Of a stretch of 64,000 nucleotides of DNA, positions 1-10,297 are shown in pieces. The DNA is from JACKII01 sp963807085 (lineage in GTDB: Bacteria > Pseudomonadota > Alphaproteobacteria > Bin95), in contig CAWEBB010000035.1 in assembly GCA_963807085.1 (NCBI GenBank), positions 1 to 64,000 of the forward strand, given 5' to 3'. The notes below the pieces were generated by a model. That model was not told the DNA's origin, searched no databases, and saw nothing but the letters and a program-made list of their open reading frames with translations. Each line of letters begins with the position of its first letter. The first letter of the stretch is position 1. The position numbers and the translations under genes are program-made.

Positions 1-519
1 CGGCAGGGCCACCGTCTCATCTTCGATCATCGCGGACAGCCTCTTCAGGCCACACTTGTTTGTCGCTGCAATCACACCGTGCTCGGCCAGATGCGAGCGT
101 AAGCCGTTGATCGTTTGGGTGCGCTGGCCAATGAACATCTGCCGGGTCCGATAGGCCATGGCACTGACCTGTTGATCCTCGGACTTGACCTCGACAAACC
201 TCATGGTCGGGCGTGACGCCGCCTCAGCAATCGCCTCAGCGTCAGCCATATCGTTTTTCTGGCGTTTAACGTAAGGCTTCACGTATTGTGGCGGGATTAG
301 ACGCGGACTATGACCGAGTTTACCAATCTCCCGCGCCCAGCCATGTGCTGTCGCACATGCTTCCATGGCAACAATACAGCTGGGTTGTTCGGAGAGAAAC
401 GGAAGAACCTGGTTGCGGGTGAGCTTCTTGCGGAAAACGACCGAACCGGTCTCGGATGCACCATGAGCTTGGAAAACATTCTTTGCGAGATCAAGGCCGA
501 TGATGGTAGCTTGCGCCAT
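1..519 (-). CDS. IS110-family transposase, N-terminal part cut by window edge
   Basis: An open frame runs from an ATG at 517-519 to the left window edge with no stop (173 residues seen). It starts MAQATIIGLDLAKNVFQAHG and carries the DEDD-type catalytic Asp in GLDLAKN, then MEACATAHGWAR and KRQKNDMADAEAIAEAA, which are hallmarks of the IS110 N-terminal RuvC-like domain. The C-terminal Transposase_20 domain would lie outside the window. Family knowledge: these enzymes move circular IS intermediates, usually without terminal repeats. It resembles the two IS110 copies at 53 and 61 kb in sequence type but is not identical. No frameshift is visible in the part seen, so it may be functional. Confidence 0.9.
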   Translation of the reverse strand, partial: MAQATIIGLDLAKNVFQAHGASETGSVVFRKKLTRNQVLPFLSEQPSCIVAMEACATAHGWAREIGKLGHSPRLIPPQYVKPYVKRQKNDMADAEAIAEAASRPTMRFVEVKSEDQQVSAMAYRTRQMFIGQRTQTINGLRSHLAEHGVIAATNKCGLKRLSAMIEDETVALP

Positions 520-725
520 GTTGATGCGTCCTTTCGAGCATTATGCCGTGATTTCATCCTGACGCCACATTGCGATGCCAGAAGATGGCGGCATCCACAT
601 AGGGTAATCGCGGGAGCGAGTTACCCTGAACTGATCATATTCTTGGAGGGCGGCTGTTCCCCGATAGGATGGAAATACGGGCTCACGACTGGACGCCGGG
701 CCCAAGCATCAGATGGAGAACAGCC

Positions 726-1753
726 ATGGAAGAATATATCGGTCTCGACGTGTCCATGAAAGAGACAGCGGTGTCGATCCGCCGTGAAGGAAAGCGCATC
801 TGGCGCGGCAGGTGCGCCTCCGATCCCAGGATCATTGCTGAACTTATCCGTAAGCGGGCACCCGCCGTAAAACGCGTGGTGTTCGAGACCGGGCCTCTGT
901 CCGTATGGTTCTATCATGCGCTGCAAGAAGAGGGGATGCCGGCGATCTGCATTGATGCACGCCACGCCAAGGCAGCGCTCGACATGGCCGCCAACAAGAC
1001 CGATGCGAACGACGCCGATGGCTTGGCGCATCTTGCAGAGGCGGGCTTCTTCCGCGAGGTGCGGGTAAAAGGGTTCGAAAGCATGTGACCCGCACTCTCG
1101 TGGCGGGCACGCACCAGGCTTGTCAGGATCACCACCGAGCTTTCGAACCAGATCCGCGGCATCATGAAGACATTCGGGCTGCTCGTTCCCGCAGGCAAGG
1201 GGAGCACGTTTGAGAAAAATGTCCGCGTCCTGCTTGTCGATCAGGAAGGACTTGCTCCCATCGTGCTGCCGATGCTGGAAGCGTGGCGCAGCATGCGCAT
1301 GCGTGCTGCGGAAATGGGCCGCCAGCTTGTCGCTGCTGCACGTCAAAGCCAAGCGTGTCAGATTTTAATGTCAATCCCTGGCGTTGGTGTGATCACCGCG
1401 ACCTCTTTCGCAACCGCCATTGAGGGGACCCCGGCAACTTCAAGAAGTCCCGCTCCGTCGGCGCTTGGCTCGGTCTGACAACCCGTCGCTACCAATCAGG
1501 AGAGGTAGACTATGATGGCCACATATCTCGACGAGGCGATCGTCATTTGCGCGGCCTTCTTTACGAAGCCGCCACGGTCATCCTGACCCGCAGTTTGGCC
1601 GACAGTGTCCTGCGGACATGGGGCCTCAAGCTTAGGGAGCGGGTTGGCTTCAAGCGAGCTGCCGTTGCCGTAGCCCGAAAACTGGCCGTAACGATGCACG
1701 CGATGCTCAAGACCGGCGAGTTGTTTGACCGAAGCGCCGGAGCCACAGCATGA
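726..1753 (+). pseudogene. IS110-family transposase, multiply frameshifted
   Basis: Start ATG at 726 (MEEYIGLDVSMKETAVSI). The N-terminal DEDD domain is readable to about 1088 (ANKTDANDADGLAHLAEAG). The frame then changes near 1090 and again near 1115, and continues as RLVRITTELSNQIRG and the second-domain signature SIPGVGVITATSFATAI at about 1370-1420. A further break near 1430-1480 leads to RHLRGLLYEAATVILTRS and a stop at 1753. All parts of a roughly 340-residue IS110 transposase are present in order but in several frames, so it is dead unless the breaks are sequence errors. It is a different subgroup from the copy at the left edge. Confidence 0.85.
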
Positions 1754-2102
1754 AATCTGGAAGATAGCGTTCAAGATCTGAACGCTTGAGACGTCCCTGC
1801 CGGGACGTGGGCCGAGCTATTCCGTTGATGGGGTTGCACCGCTGGCTCAGCAAAGTGCGTCGTCCACATTGAAGGCTCCTCCCGCGAAGCTCCATCATGC
1901 GGCGGCTGATGCCGACCGCGAAGACAACCGTGCACCCGGCAAACGTATCTCGAGCCGAAAAGAGGCTTGACCCTCCCACCTCGATTAGACAACACCATCA
2001 TATCCCTTTCTCGCCAGAGAATTGCAGGCGCTTCGACAACGCCATGATATGCCGCCCATCAAGCCATCACCAACTTTCGGGCATTTCTCGTTGCCATCCG
2101 CG
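1754..2102. other. Gene-free stretch between IS remnants, with two palindromes
   Basis: I find no credible gene here. Just after the IS110 pseudogene lie two consecutive perfect hairpins: 1766-1786 (arms AGCGTTCA/TGAACGCT) and 1791-1808 (arms ACGTCCC/GGGACGT). They could belong to the IS110 3' end, where subterminal structures are common. The rest looks like mixed IS debris leading into the IS630 fragment. Confidence 0.4.
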
Positions 2103-2352
2103 TTGGACTTTTCACTTTACGCCGACCTCAAGCTCCTGGTTGAACGCCGTTGAAGGTTTCTTCGCAAAACTCACTAGGCGAAGGCTCAAATATGGCGTCT
2201 TCCACTCCATCGTCGATCTCCAGACTGCGATCAACCGTTTCATCGACGAACACAATCGAACTGAGGCCAAGACTTTCACTTGGAAAGCCGCCCCCGACAA
2301 AATAATCGCCGCTAGAAACCGAGGGTTCCAAACTTTGGAATCAGTCCACTAG
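2103..2352 (+). pseudogene. IS630-family transposase, C-terminal fragment
   Basis: The last ~83 codons of the open frame ending at 2352 read FHFTPTSSSWLNAVEGFFAK, then HSIVDLQTAINRFIDEHN and a tail TFTWKAAPDKIIAARNRG. This is the characteristic C-terminus of IS630/ISRj-type DDE_3 transposases, including the final catalytic Glu in the WLN-x-VE motif. The upstream part of the same open frame does not resemble the family, so only the 3' quarter of the gene survives. It is a relic without an intact catalytic triad. Confidence 0.8.
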
Positions 2353-2584
2353 CATTGCTACATGGAGGATTTCACGAAGCCGATGGCGACGTTGGCTTCA
2401 CCGTCACTTTGGGTGGGGAGCGGACATTCACTGCATGTGCGAACCTGCCATACTCCATTGTTGATAACTGCCGTTCCCTTGCTACCAGTTTCGGAGACTA
2501 CCGTCCCGGTTGCGGCCCGGACCTCAGTGAACGAGTTGCATACAGGACGCGCCAGGAAGCCGGCCGACCTCCGGGCTGTCTGGA

Positions 2585-2657
2585 CTTGTCCCGATTTTTT
2601 CCGGTCTCCTTCATTGCGAATATTGCTCGAAAGAGACCGGAACAAAACCGGGACAAG
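2585..2657. repeat. Near-perfect 25-bp inverted repeat
   Basis: Arms at 2585-2608 and 2633-2657 (CTTGTCCCG...CCGGTCTC and its complement) differ by one substitution and one indel and enclose a 24-nt loop. It lies between the IS630 and IS66 remnants in DNA with no other recognisable gene (2353-2670). It may be a terminator, an IS end pair or a short miniature element; I cannot tell which. Confidence 0.6.
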
Positions 2658-2670
2658 GCCAATCGCAGCG

Positions 2671-2736
2671 GAGCATCTCCAAAGCCGGATCGACGAACTC
2701 CTCCCCTGGAACTACGGCGCCTCGGCTGCCGTGTGA
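2671..2736 (+). pseudogene. IS66 transposase C-terminal scrap
   Basis: The final 22 or so codons before a stop at 2736 read HLQSRIDELLPWNYGASA. This matches the small conserved C-terminal element of IS66 TnpC proteins (R-I-D-E-L-L-P-W-N). Upstream sequence in the same frame is not transposase-like, so only the extreme 3' end of an IS66 copy remains. The fragment is very short, so this call rests on that one motif. Confidence 0.45.
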
Positions 2737-2868
2737 GCGGAACGCAGCTTACGATCGACTACGATGTGAACCTTTCAAGTGGACAACGATGGCGCTTAGC
2801 AGCCCGTTGACGAAGTCGGCGTCGTCTGAACTCGATAGGTTCATCGAGTTTTGGGCGGGTATTCGACG

Positions 2869-3759
2869 ATGTCGATGAAGCGGCAGTCTGCGGTTCAGGG
2901 CGAACTTGTCGTGGCGTGGTCGGAGATGCCGCGCTCACCGGGCCACGTGTTTTACGACCGGCTGCAGAAGCTTCTGGCCGAAGCGGGCTTTGACGGCTTC
3001 GTCGAGCGCACGTGCAAGCCGTACTACGCGGCGCGCATGGTGGCGGAGGAGAGCGGCGTCGAAACGCCAACGATCGACGATCTGATCCGGCTGGATCGCG
3101 CCCGCAAGGGCAAGACGCTCTCGAACACGGACTGGGCCAGCCCGACCGACCCTGACGCGAAGATCGCGCGGATGAAGGACGGGACGACCCATCTGGCCTA
3201 CAAGCCCGAACACGCGGTTGATCTTGATACCGGCGTCATCGTGGCGGCGCCGATCCACCCCGCGGATAATGGCGACACGACAACGCTGCCCGGCACGCTG
3301 GAGGCGACTGAACGCAATCTTGCCAGGGTTGGCCTCGCGCCCACGTCGGCGGCGCCATGCGTCCTGGTCGGCGACAAGGGGTATCACTCACGCGAGGGGC
3401 TGAAGCGCCTCAACGGCGGCATCTGGAAAACCCGCATCGCCGAGCCGAAGCCCGCCAATGGGTATCTGCGCTGGCAGGGGCGACGCGGCGGCCCGACAGG
3501 CGGTCTACGCCAATCGCGCCCGGCTCAGATCCGGCGTCGGACGCGACGCCATGCGCCGGCGCGGCGAAATGGTCGAGCGCAGCTTCGCCCATGTCCTCGA
3601 GATCGGGGCGGAATGCGCCGAGCCTGGCTGCGCGGGCGCGAGAACGTCCACAAACGCTATCTGATCCACGTCGCCGGCTTCAATATTGGCATTCTGATGC
3701 GGGCGTTCTTCGGATCCGGAACGCCGAAAAAAGCGTCAAGCGCAGGAACCACCCCGTGA
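2869..3759 (+). pseudogene. IS1182/IS5-group DDE transposase, internally deleted and frameshifted
   Basis: It begins MSMKRQSAVQGELVVAWSEM at 2869 and continues SPGHVFYDRLQKLLAEAG. At residue ~50 (CKPYYAARM) it jumps directly to EESGVETPTIDDLIRLDR, so the ~110 residues usually found between are missing. The catalytic-core region DWASPTDPDAKIARMKDG, HLAYKPEHAVDLDTG and VGDKGYHSREGLKRL follows. Near 3480 the frame shifts; the arginine-rich C-terminus with MVERSFAHVLEIG is read in the frame 3458-3664 and returns near 3640 as VHKRYLIHVAGFNIGILMRA. Deletion plus frameshifts make it a relic. Confidence 0.8.
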
Positions 3760-3905
3760 TCATGGTTCAGGCCGATGGAGCCCTTGCCATTATCCTGATC
3801 CACGAAGGCAAAGGCGAAATCGCCACTCTCGTCATCGTCATCAATCCGCTCCCGGATTGATACAAGCGCGACTTCGGCACCGGCCTGTTAGAAACGCAAG
3901 AGCTG

Positions 3906-6295
3906 TCACAGCTTGGGTTTTCGTACCGCCAGTTCCTCTACCTTCCGGAGCAGAGCTTTCGTCTCGTCGATGCGCTGATGAAAGTGATTGATGGCCCAAA
4001 GGTAGCCGCTCGCCGCCGTTATCGAGTATCCACTCACGCCGTCGCTCTCGCGGTTGGGCGATAGTTCCATCAATACGCCGCATCCCCACGGACCGATATC
4101 CCACGAATTCGACTGCAGGTTCAGGCCAGTCGGTCGACCCAGGGCATCTTCTGACAACACAAGTCGCAGTGTCGCTGCACACGGCGACGCGGCGGCAGCG
4201 CCCAGTTGCATCTGCGTGCCATCAACCTCGTAAGCCCACAGTACGCCATGCGATGGCGCGAAGACTGCGCTCGCCTCTCCATATTTGTCATTCACAGCCG
4301 CGTCGAACGCTGCGAAGCTGGCTCTCCGATTCCACGTCGTCAGGTATTGTAGATAGTAGAGCACGTCTTGGGCAGGCCCGTGATTTCCCGACCTGCCACG
4401 CGCCCGCTGATTGTCGTAGGGCCCTTCTGAGACGATTTGGGGGGCTCATTTACCTGTTGCCGGAACGTCTTATAGCGGTCTTCGATCCCTCCGGGGTCGC
4501 GCAGCGGCCCCACGAATGCGCCCTCAGTTATTAGGCCAAGCCGGACGCCACCGCGATCACTCGCCAAGAATGCCGTCGATTGCAGGTCGATGGGGGTTAG
4601 CGCGACGTGTGCGGCGATGGGGTGGCGGCTCTCATGTCCGTCAGGCGTCACGAGGAGCACGGCGTCAGGCCCATCAAGCTGAACCCTGAATGCCGGGCAA
4701 TAGGTCTGAAGCCTAATCCGCCGAACGGCCTGCTCGGCGTCGAGCCCCAGGGAAACGGCGGACCCCGTATAGCTGTCCTCGGTACCGAGGGCGGTGCAGC
4801 CACCATGCCTGCCGTACCGTGGAACCACCGCGCCATAGATCCCGCGCGGCTCAACAAAAATTACAAGATACTCGCCATTCAACTCTTCTGTCTGAGCGTC
4901 ATCCCCGGCTAGTTTAACAATGGTTATGCCTCCGAGGTCGCTGGCGCCTTGCGGCGGCGTCAACGATTGCAGCGGCTGGGCTGGCTTAGAAGCCGCAACT
5001 GCAGCTTCCCCTGACGCGCCTCCGGCAGGTGCGTCGGTGGACACTTTCGATCGGTCAAGGTCTGGCCGAAAGGACGCGATATCGGCAAGAGCTGTTCGCC
5101 GTTCTGCGAGTTCCAGGATACGTGCGGAGAAATGATTAACCGCCATCGCCTGACCGCTTACAGCCCGAACGGAATATCTTCGGACGAGACCCCGCTTGCC
5201 GTCGTGGATCACCGTCAGTACGAGCGGGCATCCCCATGGGCCAATGTCGCCCTTCACCTCAGACACGTCGGGTAGATCGATCCACATCTGCCGCATGGCG
5301 AGACAATTCGCCGGTCCAGCGTCTGCCATCGAAATCTGCCTGCCGGCAAGGTTGATAAACCATGAGAGAGCCACGGTGCCGGCGACCCGCCCATCCGCCT
5401 TCCGGCTCGGTCTGTTATATCGGTCGATGATGGCCTTCTCGAAGACCTTTGCAAGGATCGGCTGCGCGAAGCTCTCCTCGTAGACGGTGTTGTAGAGCAC
5501 GTCGTCCGACCAGCCGGTCAACTGCTTGTCGGCGATGAGCCCGTTCAGCCCGATCCGGTCTCGCACACCGACGGGATCAGCCATCTCCACATGGAAACTT
5601 TTTGACGCCCTCTCCCCGAACAGCGGACCTACCGATACCTTTGCATCGCGGTCGAGGTACGACAGGGCGGCGGCAAGCGGACCGAGACGGACGCCCCTGA
5701 CGTCGAGTTCCGCGAAGGCTGGCAGGCGCCAGTCAACATTGGTTGCGGGAACGCGTGCGAGGACTTCGGACTCGCCGGAATATTCGACCTGCTTCGCCCT
5801 TGAGTCGAGAGGGCCCGACTTATGGAAGGGGTTACGCGCGTCAATCTTGACGTGCCCGTTGCTTGATTGTGTGACAGTGAAAGGCAGACAAATCGGTGGA
5901 AACTTTCCGCGCAGACTCTGCTCGGATGCCGGGATGCCAAACTCAATACGGTCGCGCCCGACAGCGTTGCTGGAGGCCCACGCCACGCAGGAGCGTCGGT
6001 CACCATCGTCCGTGAGTGCAGCGTAGCTTCCCGCTTCCGAGACGTATATCACGAGAAATGGCGCCTTTCCGGCGGTCGTTCCGAGGATCGCGGCAGATGC
6101 ATCACGGGGAAGTTCCACTATTGTCAGACCGTAGAACGTTGCCTCGGCACCTGCTCCGGCCGGCGTGCTTGCTGTAGCACATGCGGCGAGCACGGTTATA
6201 AGGAGCCAGCGGTGCGCGCAGCCGACGCTTCCGAAGGCCCGCCGAAGCGTGTTGAGGATTGAGTCACCGGACCGCTTATGTGCATTGTCGGTCAT
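3906..6295 (-). pseudogene. Secreted two-repeat protein of unknown function, frameshifted
   Basis: I do not recognise a named family. The ATG at 6295 overlaps the stop of the upstream paralogue by 4 bases (ATGA), so the two are one operon. A hydrophobic segment at about residues 28-48 (LLITVLAACATASTPAGAGA) looks like a signal peptide. Two homologous units follow: unit 1 at about residues 52-415 and unit 2 from about 450. Shared motifs are YVSEAGSYAAL, a central RLGPLAA/GVRLGL segment, conserved Cys residues, DIGPWGC and a C-terminal VNHF/INHFHQRI. The long frame ends at 4340; the second half of unit 2 continues in another frame (LTTWNRRASFAAFDAAVNDK to stop at 3906). One indel near 4370 restores it. 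The intact form would be ~796 residues. Confidence 0.65.
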
Positions 6296-7452
6296 AGTCG
6301 CGGCTTCGCCCCCTCCGAGGTCTCTATGTTCCGTCGCACCGCTTCCATTTCATGCAAACGCTGATGAAAATGGTTGATGGCCGCTCCATAGCCGCTGATG
6401 GCTCGAATGAGGTATTGGTTGATTGGGCTACTAGACGCACTGGTATCGATGGCCATCACTAGCGAGCATCCCCACGGGCCAATATCACGGTTAACCGGGT
6501 GGTTGCCTGCATCTTCCTGCCACCACTCCGCTGTCGCGAGGCAGTTGTCGGGGGCGCTGTCACTTCGCCGGAGTTGCCGACCGCTCAGGTCATACAGCCA
6601 GACCTGATGAGTTTTGCCGTATTTGGGGACTTTCTCTGAGAAACTCGGCTTGCCATAGCGCTCCATCGCTGCCGCATCGAAGGCGTCGCGCGTGACCGGA
6701 TTGATGTTCTCGCCCTTTGCGATGCTGATGAGGACATCTGAAGGCTCTGCCAAACGCTCCGCAAGAGCCACATATCCGGTCACCGAGACTGGGTTTCCGT
6801 CTCTCCCTGTCAGGCGCGCCTCGAATTTTGGGCCAATGCCGGGGGCTGCATCGGGCCGACCGATTGAAATTTTGGCCCGTCCATGCAGCGCCGTCTTGGC
6901 AAGCTCAAGCGGGCCGATCTGCACACCTTCGATGTCGTGCTGAGCAAAGATTGGAAGGTCCCAGTCGAGCGAAACCAGCGGCACATGCGCGACGACACGC
7001 GCGGGCGCGTCATAGCTTATGGGGCGGGCGTTTGCGCCGAGCGGCCCACCGGTCCGAGAGAAGAAGTTGCCGTCCGCCTGTATCCGGACAGTACCGCCGC
7101 TCGTCCAGGTCAGTGTGAATGGCTGGCAGACATGGGGGTCGCTCAATCTTATCGTTACGACGCTCGCTCCCAGACCGAAGTTGATCTGGTCACCCGCATA
7201 GCTGCCCTCGACGGCCCAGGCTGCGCACCCGCGGCTGCCCACGACCGCCGCGTAGGTGCCGGCCTCCGATACGAAGGTTACGAGACGCGAGGGCAAGCCA
7301 GGAATGCTGCCGATGCCGCGGATAGCATCGGCGCCTGCCTCGTCCGCGAACTCGAGGACCGTGATCCCGTCGAAATCCCCGGCAGATGCCGCGGATGGTG
7401 CCGCAAAGGCAGCGAAGCAACCGAGTGCGATAAAGAGTTTCCGAATATTCAA
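6292..7452 (-). CDS. Secreted single-unit paralogue of unknown function
   Basis: Not a recognised family. I choose the TTG start at 7452 because GGGGAAAGG lies just upstream and the product then opens with a clear signal peptide (LNIRKLFIALGCFAAFAAPS, cleavage likely after ASA). The open frame extends further upstream, but that part is not protein-like. The 386-residue product is one unit of the architecture that is duplicated in the following gene: FVSEAGTYAAVVG, CAAWAVEGSYAGDQINFG, GVQIGPLELA, DIGPWGCSLVMAI and AINHFHQRLHEME. Cysteines before and within DIGPWGC are conserved, suggesting disulfides in the periplasm. It overlaps the downstream gene by ATGA. An extracytoplasmic role is inferred only from the signal peptide. 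Confidence 0.7.
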   Translation of the reverse strand: MNIRKLFIALGCFAAFAAPSAASAGDFDGITVLEFADEAGADAIRGIGSIPGLPSRLVTFVSEAGTYAAVVGSRGCAAWAVEGSYAGDQINFGLGASVVTIRLSDPHVCQPFTLTWTSGGTVRIQADGNFFSRTGGPLGANARPISYDAPARVVAHVPLVSLDWDLPIFAQHDIEGVQIGPLELAKTALHGRAKISIGRPDAAPGIGPKFEARLTGRDGNPVSVTGYVALAERLAEPSDVLISIAKGENINPVTRDAFDAAAMERYGKPSFSEKVPKYGKTHQVWLYDLSGRQLRRSDSAPDNCLATAEWWQEDAGNHPVNRDIGPWGCSLVMAIDTSASSSPINQYLIRAISGYGAAINHFHQRLHEMEAVRRNIETSEGAKPRL

Positions 7453-7850
7453 GACCTTTCCCCTTGCGCTCGTAAGTTCCGCCCAAGTGAAAACATCATC
7501 CGGCATTTCCCATTTGGGAAGTCTCCGGAGAGGTTGTTGGCGAAAATTCCATAAGTCAACCCTGTTCCCGCATCCAATCGAGGGGTCAAGGCGGCGCCGG
7601 TGCAGGTCGGGGAGAGGGCTGTCGCCGCGCCAGAGCTCGGGGCGCTGTAGGGCTTCGGCCTCAAGCCACCGAAAGTGCCTGGAGCGCGGCCCGTGGTTGC
7701 CGGAACCCGGATACAGGATGGCGTCCAGATTGTAGATCGGCGCGCAAGAATGACCCCCTGAGCGGGGATATCGGCGTCCAAAATTGACCCCTCCCTGCGA
7801 TTGTGCAGCGGCTTTGGCTTTCAAAGAAGAAGGTCGATGCGAGATCGGGG

Positions 7851-9416
7851 ATGATGTGCGTGGAGACGATTGCGAAGGTCCATCGTGACCATTTTGTGCA
7901 TGGCAAAGGAATCAAGCAGATCAGCCGGGAGCGGTGTCTGAGCCGGAACTGGGTGCGGAAGATCCTGCGCTCATGCGAGACGGCGTTCAGCTACGAGAGG
8001 CCGACGCAACCGTTCCCGAAGCTCGGAGCGTTCGTCGATCGCCTTGAGGCGATGCTGGAGACGAACGAGAAGAGATTGAAGCGGGAGCGGTTTCAGCTGA
8101 CGCGGATTTTTGGACGATCTGCGGCGCGAGGGCTACGAGGGCGGCTACGACAGCGTGCGGCGCTACGCGAAGCGCTGGCGGGAGGCGCGAACGACAGGGC
8201 TGGCGAACGCCTTTGTTCCGCTGAGGTTCGCGCCGGGTGAGGCCTGCCAGTTCGACTGGAGCCACGGGCTTGTGGTGATCGGTGGGGTGACGACCAAGAT
8301 CAAGGTCGCGCATTTCCGGCTTTGCCACAGCCGCATGCCGTTCCTGATCGCCTATCCACGTGAGAGCCAGGAGATGGTGTTCGACGCCCATGATGAGGCG
8401 TTCGCTCATTTTGGCGGCGCGTGCGTGCGTGGAATCCATGACAACATGTCGACGGCGGTCGATGCGATCCTGATCGGCAAGGAGCGGCGCTTCAACGCCC
8501 GCTTCGAGAGGATGTGTTCGCATCATCTGGTCGAGCCGACGGCGTGCTCTCCCGCTTCTGGCTGGGAGAAGGGTCAGGTCGAGAACCAGGTGAAGCTCTC
8601 GCGCCAACGCTACTTCACGCCCCGGCTGCGCGTCCACGATTATGCCGAGCTGAACGCGGTGCTGCATGAGCGCGTTCCCGCCCATGCCGGATCAGCCCGA
8701 CACCCCGAGTTCAAGGACCGGACGGTCCTGCAGATCTTCGAGGAAGAGCGTGCGGCGCTGGTGACGTTGCAGGGGCCGTTCCGCGGCTTCCACGAGATTA
8801 CGGCCGCGGTGTCGAAGACCTGCCTCGTGACCTTCGACCGCAACCGCTACAGCGTGTCGGCGACAGCGTGTCGGCGACAGCGGCGGGGCGTCCGGTGCAG
8901 TTGCGCGCCTACGCGACCAGAATCGTGCTCTTGCAAGACGGCGAGATCGTCGGCGAGCATGACCGTGTCTTTGGACGTGACCGGACGATCTACGACCCCT
9001 GGCATTATGTGCCAGTTCTTGAACGCAAACCTGGCGCTCTGAGGAGCTCGAGGAACGGCGCCCCGTTCGCTCTGAGGAACGGCGCCCCGTTCAAGGAACT
9101 GATTTTGCCGCCAGCGATGCGCAAAGCGCAGGAGCGACTGTCCGGTCTTGACGATGGCGACCGACAGATGGTCGCGCTGCTGCCGGCCGCCCGGGACCAT
9201 GGCGTCGAGACGGTCGGGCAAGCCTGCGCCGAAGCGATGAATACCGGGCTGCGCAGCGCCGATGCGATCCTCAACATTCTCTCGCGTCAGACCCGGCAGG
9301 CGGCGCCCCGGGAGCCGGTTGTCCTCCCCGCGCATCTGCGACTTCGCCACGAGCCACTCGCCGACTGCGCCCGCTACGATCGGCTCGCCGGGGAGGCCGT
9401 CCGTGGAGCGGCATGA
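7851..9416 (+). pseudogene. istA: IS21 transposase IstA, frameshifted
   Basis: ATG at 7851 (MMCVETIAKVHRDHFVHGKG). The HTH region (IKQISRERCLSRNWVRKIL) is followed by a frame change near 8100, after which the RNase H-fold integrase core is read: RREGYEGGYDSVRRYAKRWR, CQFDWSHGLVVIGG (first catalytic Asp), GIHDNMSTAV (second Asp region) and a Glu in GQVENQVK. Near 8850-8880 a 14-bp tandem duplication (ACAGCGTGTCGGCG twice) breaks the frame again; the C-terminal domain continues as YATRIVLLQDGEIVGEHDRV to the stop at 9416. Two breaks imply inactivity. A 22-bp tandem repeat at about 9050-9100 is in frame. Confidence 0.85.
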
Positions 9417-10134
9417 ATTGATCGACATGATGCGCGAGTTAAAGCTCGCGGGCATGCGCTCCGCCCGATATGCCGAGATCATGCGCGCCGGTCTCCAGCA
9501 CCAGCGCGGCGCTGTCGAGATCCTGGGCGATCTGCTGAAGGCGGAACTGGCGGAGAAGACCGCCCGCTCGATCGGCTACCAGATGAGTGCCGCAAAATTC
9601 CCGGTGATGAAGACCCTGGCCGAGTTCGAGTTCGACGCCACTCCGGTCAACGAGGCGCTGGTGCGCAGCCTCCACGATGGCGACTTCCTCGACGAGACGC
9701 GCAACGCCGTGTTCGTCGGCGGCGCCGGGACCGGCAAATCGCATCTGGTCACCGCGATCGGCGCGAACGCGGTCAATCACCGACGCCGCGTCCGGTTCTT
9801 CAGCGCCGTCGATCTCGTCAACCGGCTGGAGGCCGAACTCCGCGAAGGGCGCGCCGGGCGGCTCACCGATCAGCTCACCCGCGTCGATCTGGTGATCCTG
9901 GACGAGCTCGGCTATCTGCCCTTCGCTCAGGCCGGCGGTCAGCTCCTCTTTCATCTGATCAGCCGGCTGTACGAGCGAACCTCGATCCTGGTCACGACAA
10001 ACCTCGCCTTCGCGGAATGGCCGACCATCTTCGGCGACGCCAAGATGACAACGGCGTTGCTCGACCGGCTGACCCATCACTGCGACATCATCGAGACCGG
10101 CAACGACAGCTGGCGCATTCGCAACCGGAACTGA
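9403..10134 (+). CDS. istB: IS21 helper ATPase IstB
   Basis: The GTG start at 9403 (VERHELIDMMRELKLAGMRS) overlaps the istA stop by 14 bases, as is usual in IS21. The 243-residue product has the DnaC-like AAA+ fold: Walker A GGAGTGKSHL, Walker B VDLVILDELGYLPF, and LISRLYERTSILVTTNL followed by FGDAKMTTALLDRLTHHCDI. IstB binds ATP and assembles the IstA transpososome and target DNA. The frame is intact, although its partner gene is broken. Confidence 0.92.
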   Translation: MERHELIDMMRELKLAGMRSARYAEIMRAGLQHQRGAVEILGDLLKAELAEKTARSIGYQMSAAKFPVMKTLAEFEFDATPVNEALVRSLHDGDFLDETRNAVFVGGAGTGKSHLVTAIGANAVNHRRRVRFFSAVDLVNRLEAELREGRAGRLTDQLTRVDLVILDELGYLPFAQAGGQLLFHLISRLYERTSILVTTNLAFAEWPTIFGDAKMTTALLDRLTHHCDIIETGNDSWRIRNRN

Positions 10135-10136
10135 CA

Positions 10137-10195
10137 GGAGAGGGGCCTGGCGCCGCTCCGTTCGTTGGTGACTGCACGTCGCCAGGCCCCTCTCC
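10137..10195. terminator. Strong hairpin just after istB
   Basis: A perfect 16-bp stem (GGAGAGGGGCCTGGCG at 10137-10152 with its complement at 10180-10195) lies 3 bases after the istB stop. There is no T-tract, so this may be a Rho-dependent or bidirectional attenuating structure, or part of the IS right-end architecture. The region 10196-10485 has no gene; it holds the IS21 right end and a dispersed repeat. Confidence 0.55.
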
Positions 10196-10297
10196 CTGCA
10201 CCACCTGCGCGAGAAACGGGCCGTCGATCAGTTCACCGACAAGGGGTCAAAATTGCGCGCCGATTGGGGCCCAGAGTTCAGCGCTGATTGACAAATT

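Larger units (their letters stand above)
7731..10293 (+). mobile_element. IS21-family insertion sequence
   Basis: The element carries istA and istB in the usual order. Its ends are partly matching inverted repeats: left TGTAGATCGGCGCGCAAGAA at 7731-7750, right (complement of 10266-10293) beginning TGTCAATCAGCGCTGAA. Inside each end is a second related block (TCGGCGTCCAAAATTGACCCC at left, around 7771; GGGGTCAAAATTGCGCGCCG at right, around 10243), matching the multiple terminal binding sites typical of IS21. About 2.56 kb is the normal size. I see no convincing target-site duplication. Because istA is broken the copy is probably immobile. Confidence 0.8.

Noticed and set aside
2362..2736. Whole 124-codon plus-strand frame as a gene
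   Set aside because: Only the last ~22 codons resemble a protein (IS66 tail); the rest spans an inverted repeat and has no protein character.
7453..7824. N-terminal extension of the 6292-7452 gene (open to 7824)
   Set aside because: The extension crosses the IS21 left end and would bury a clear signal peptide; the TTG at 7452 has a ribosome site.
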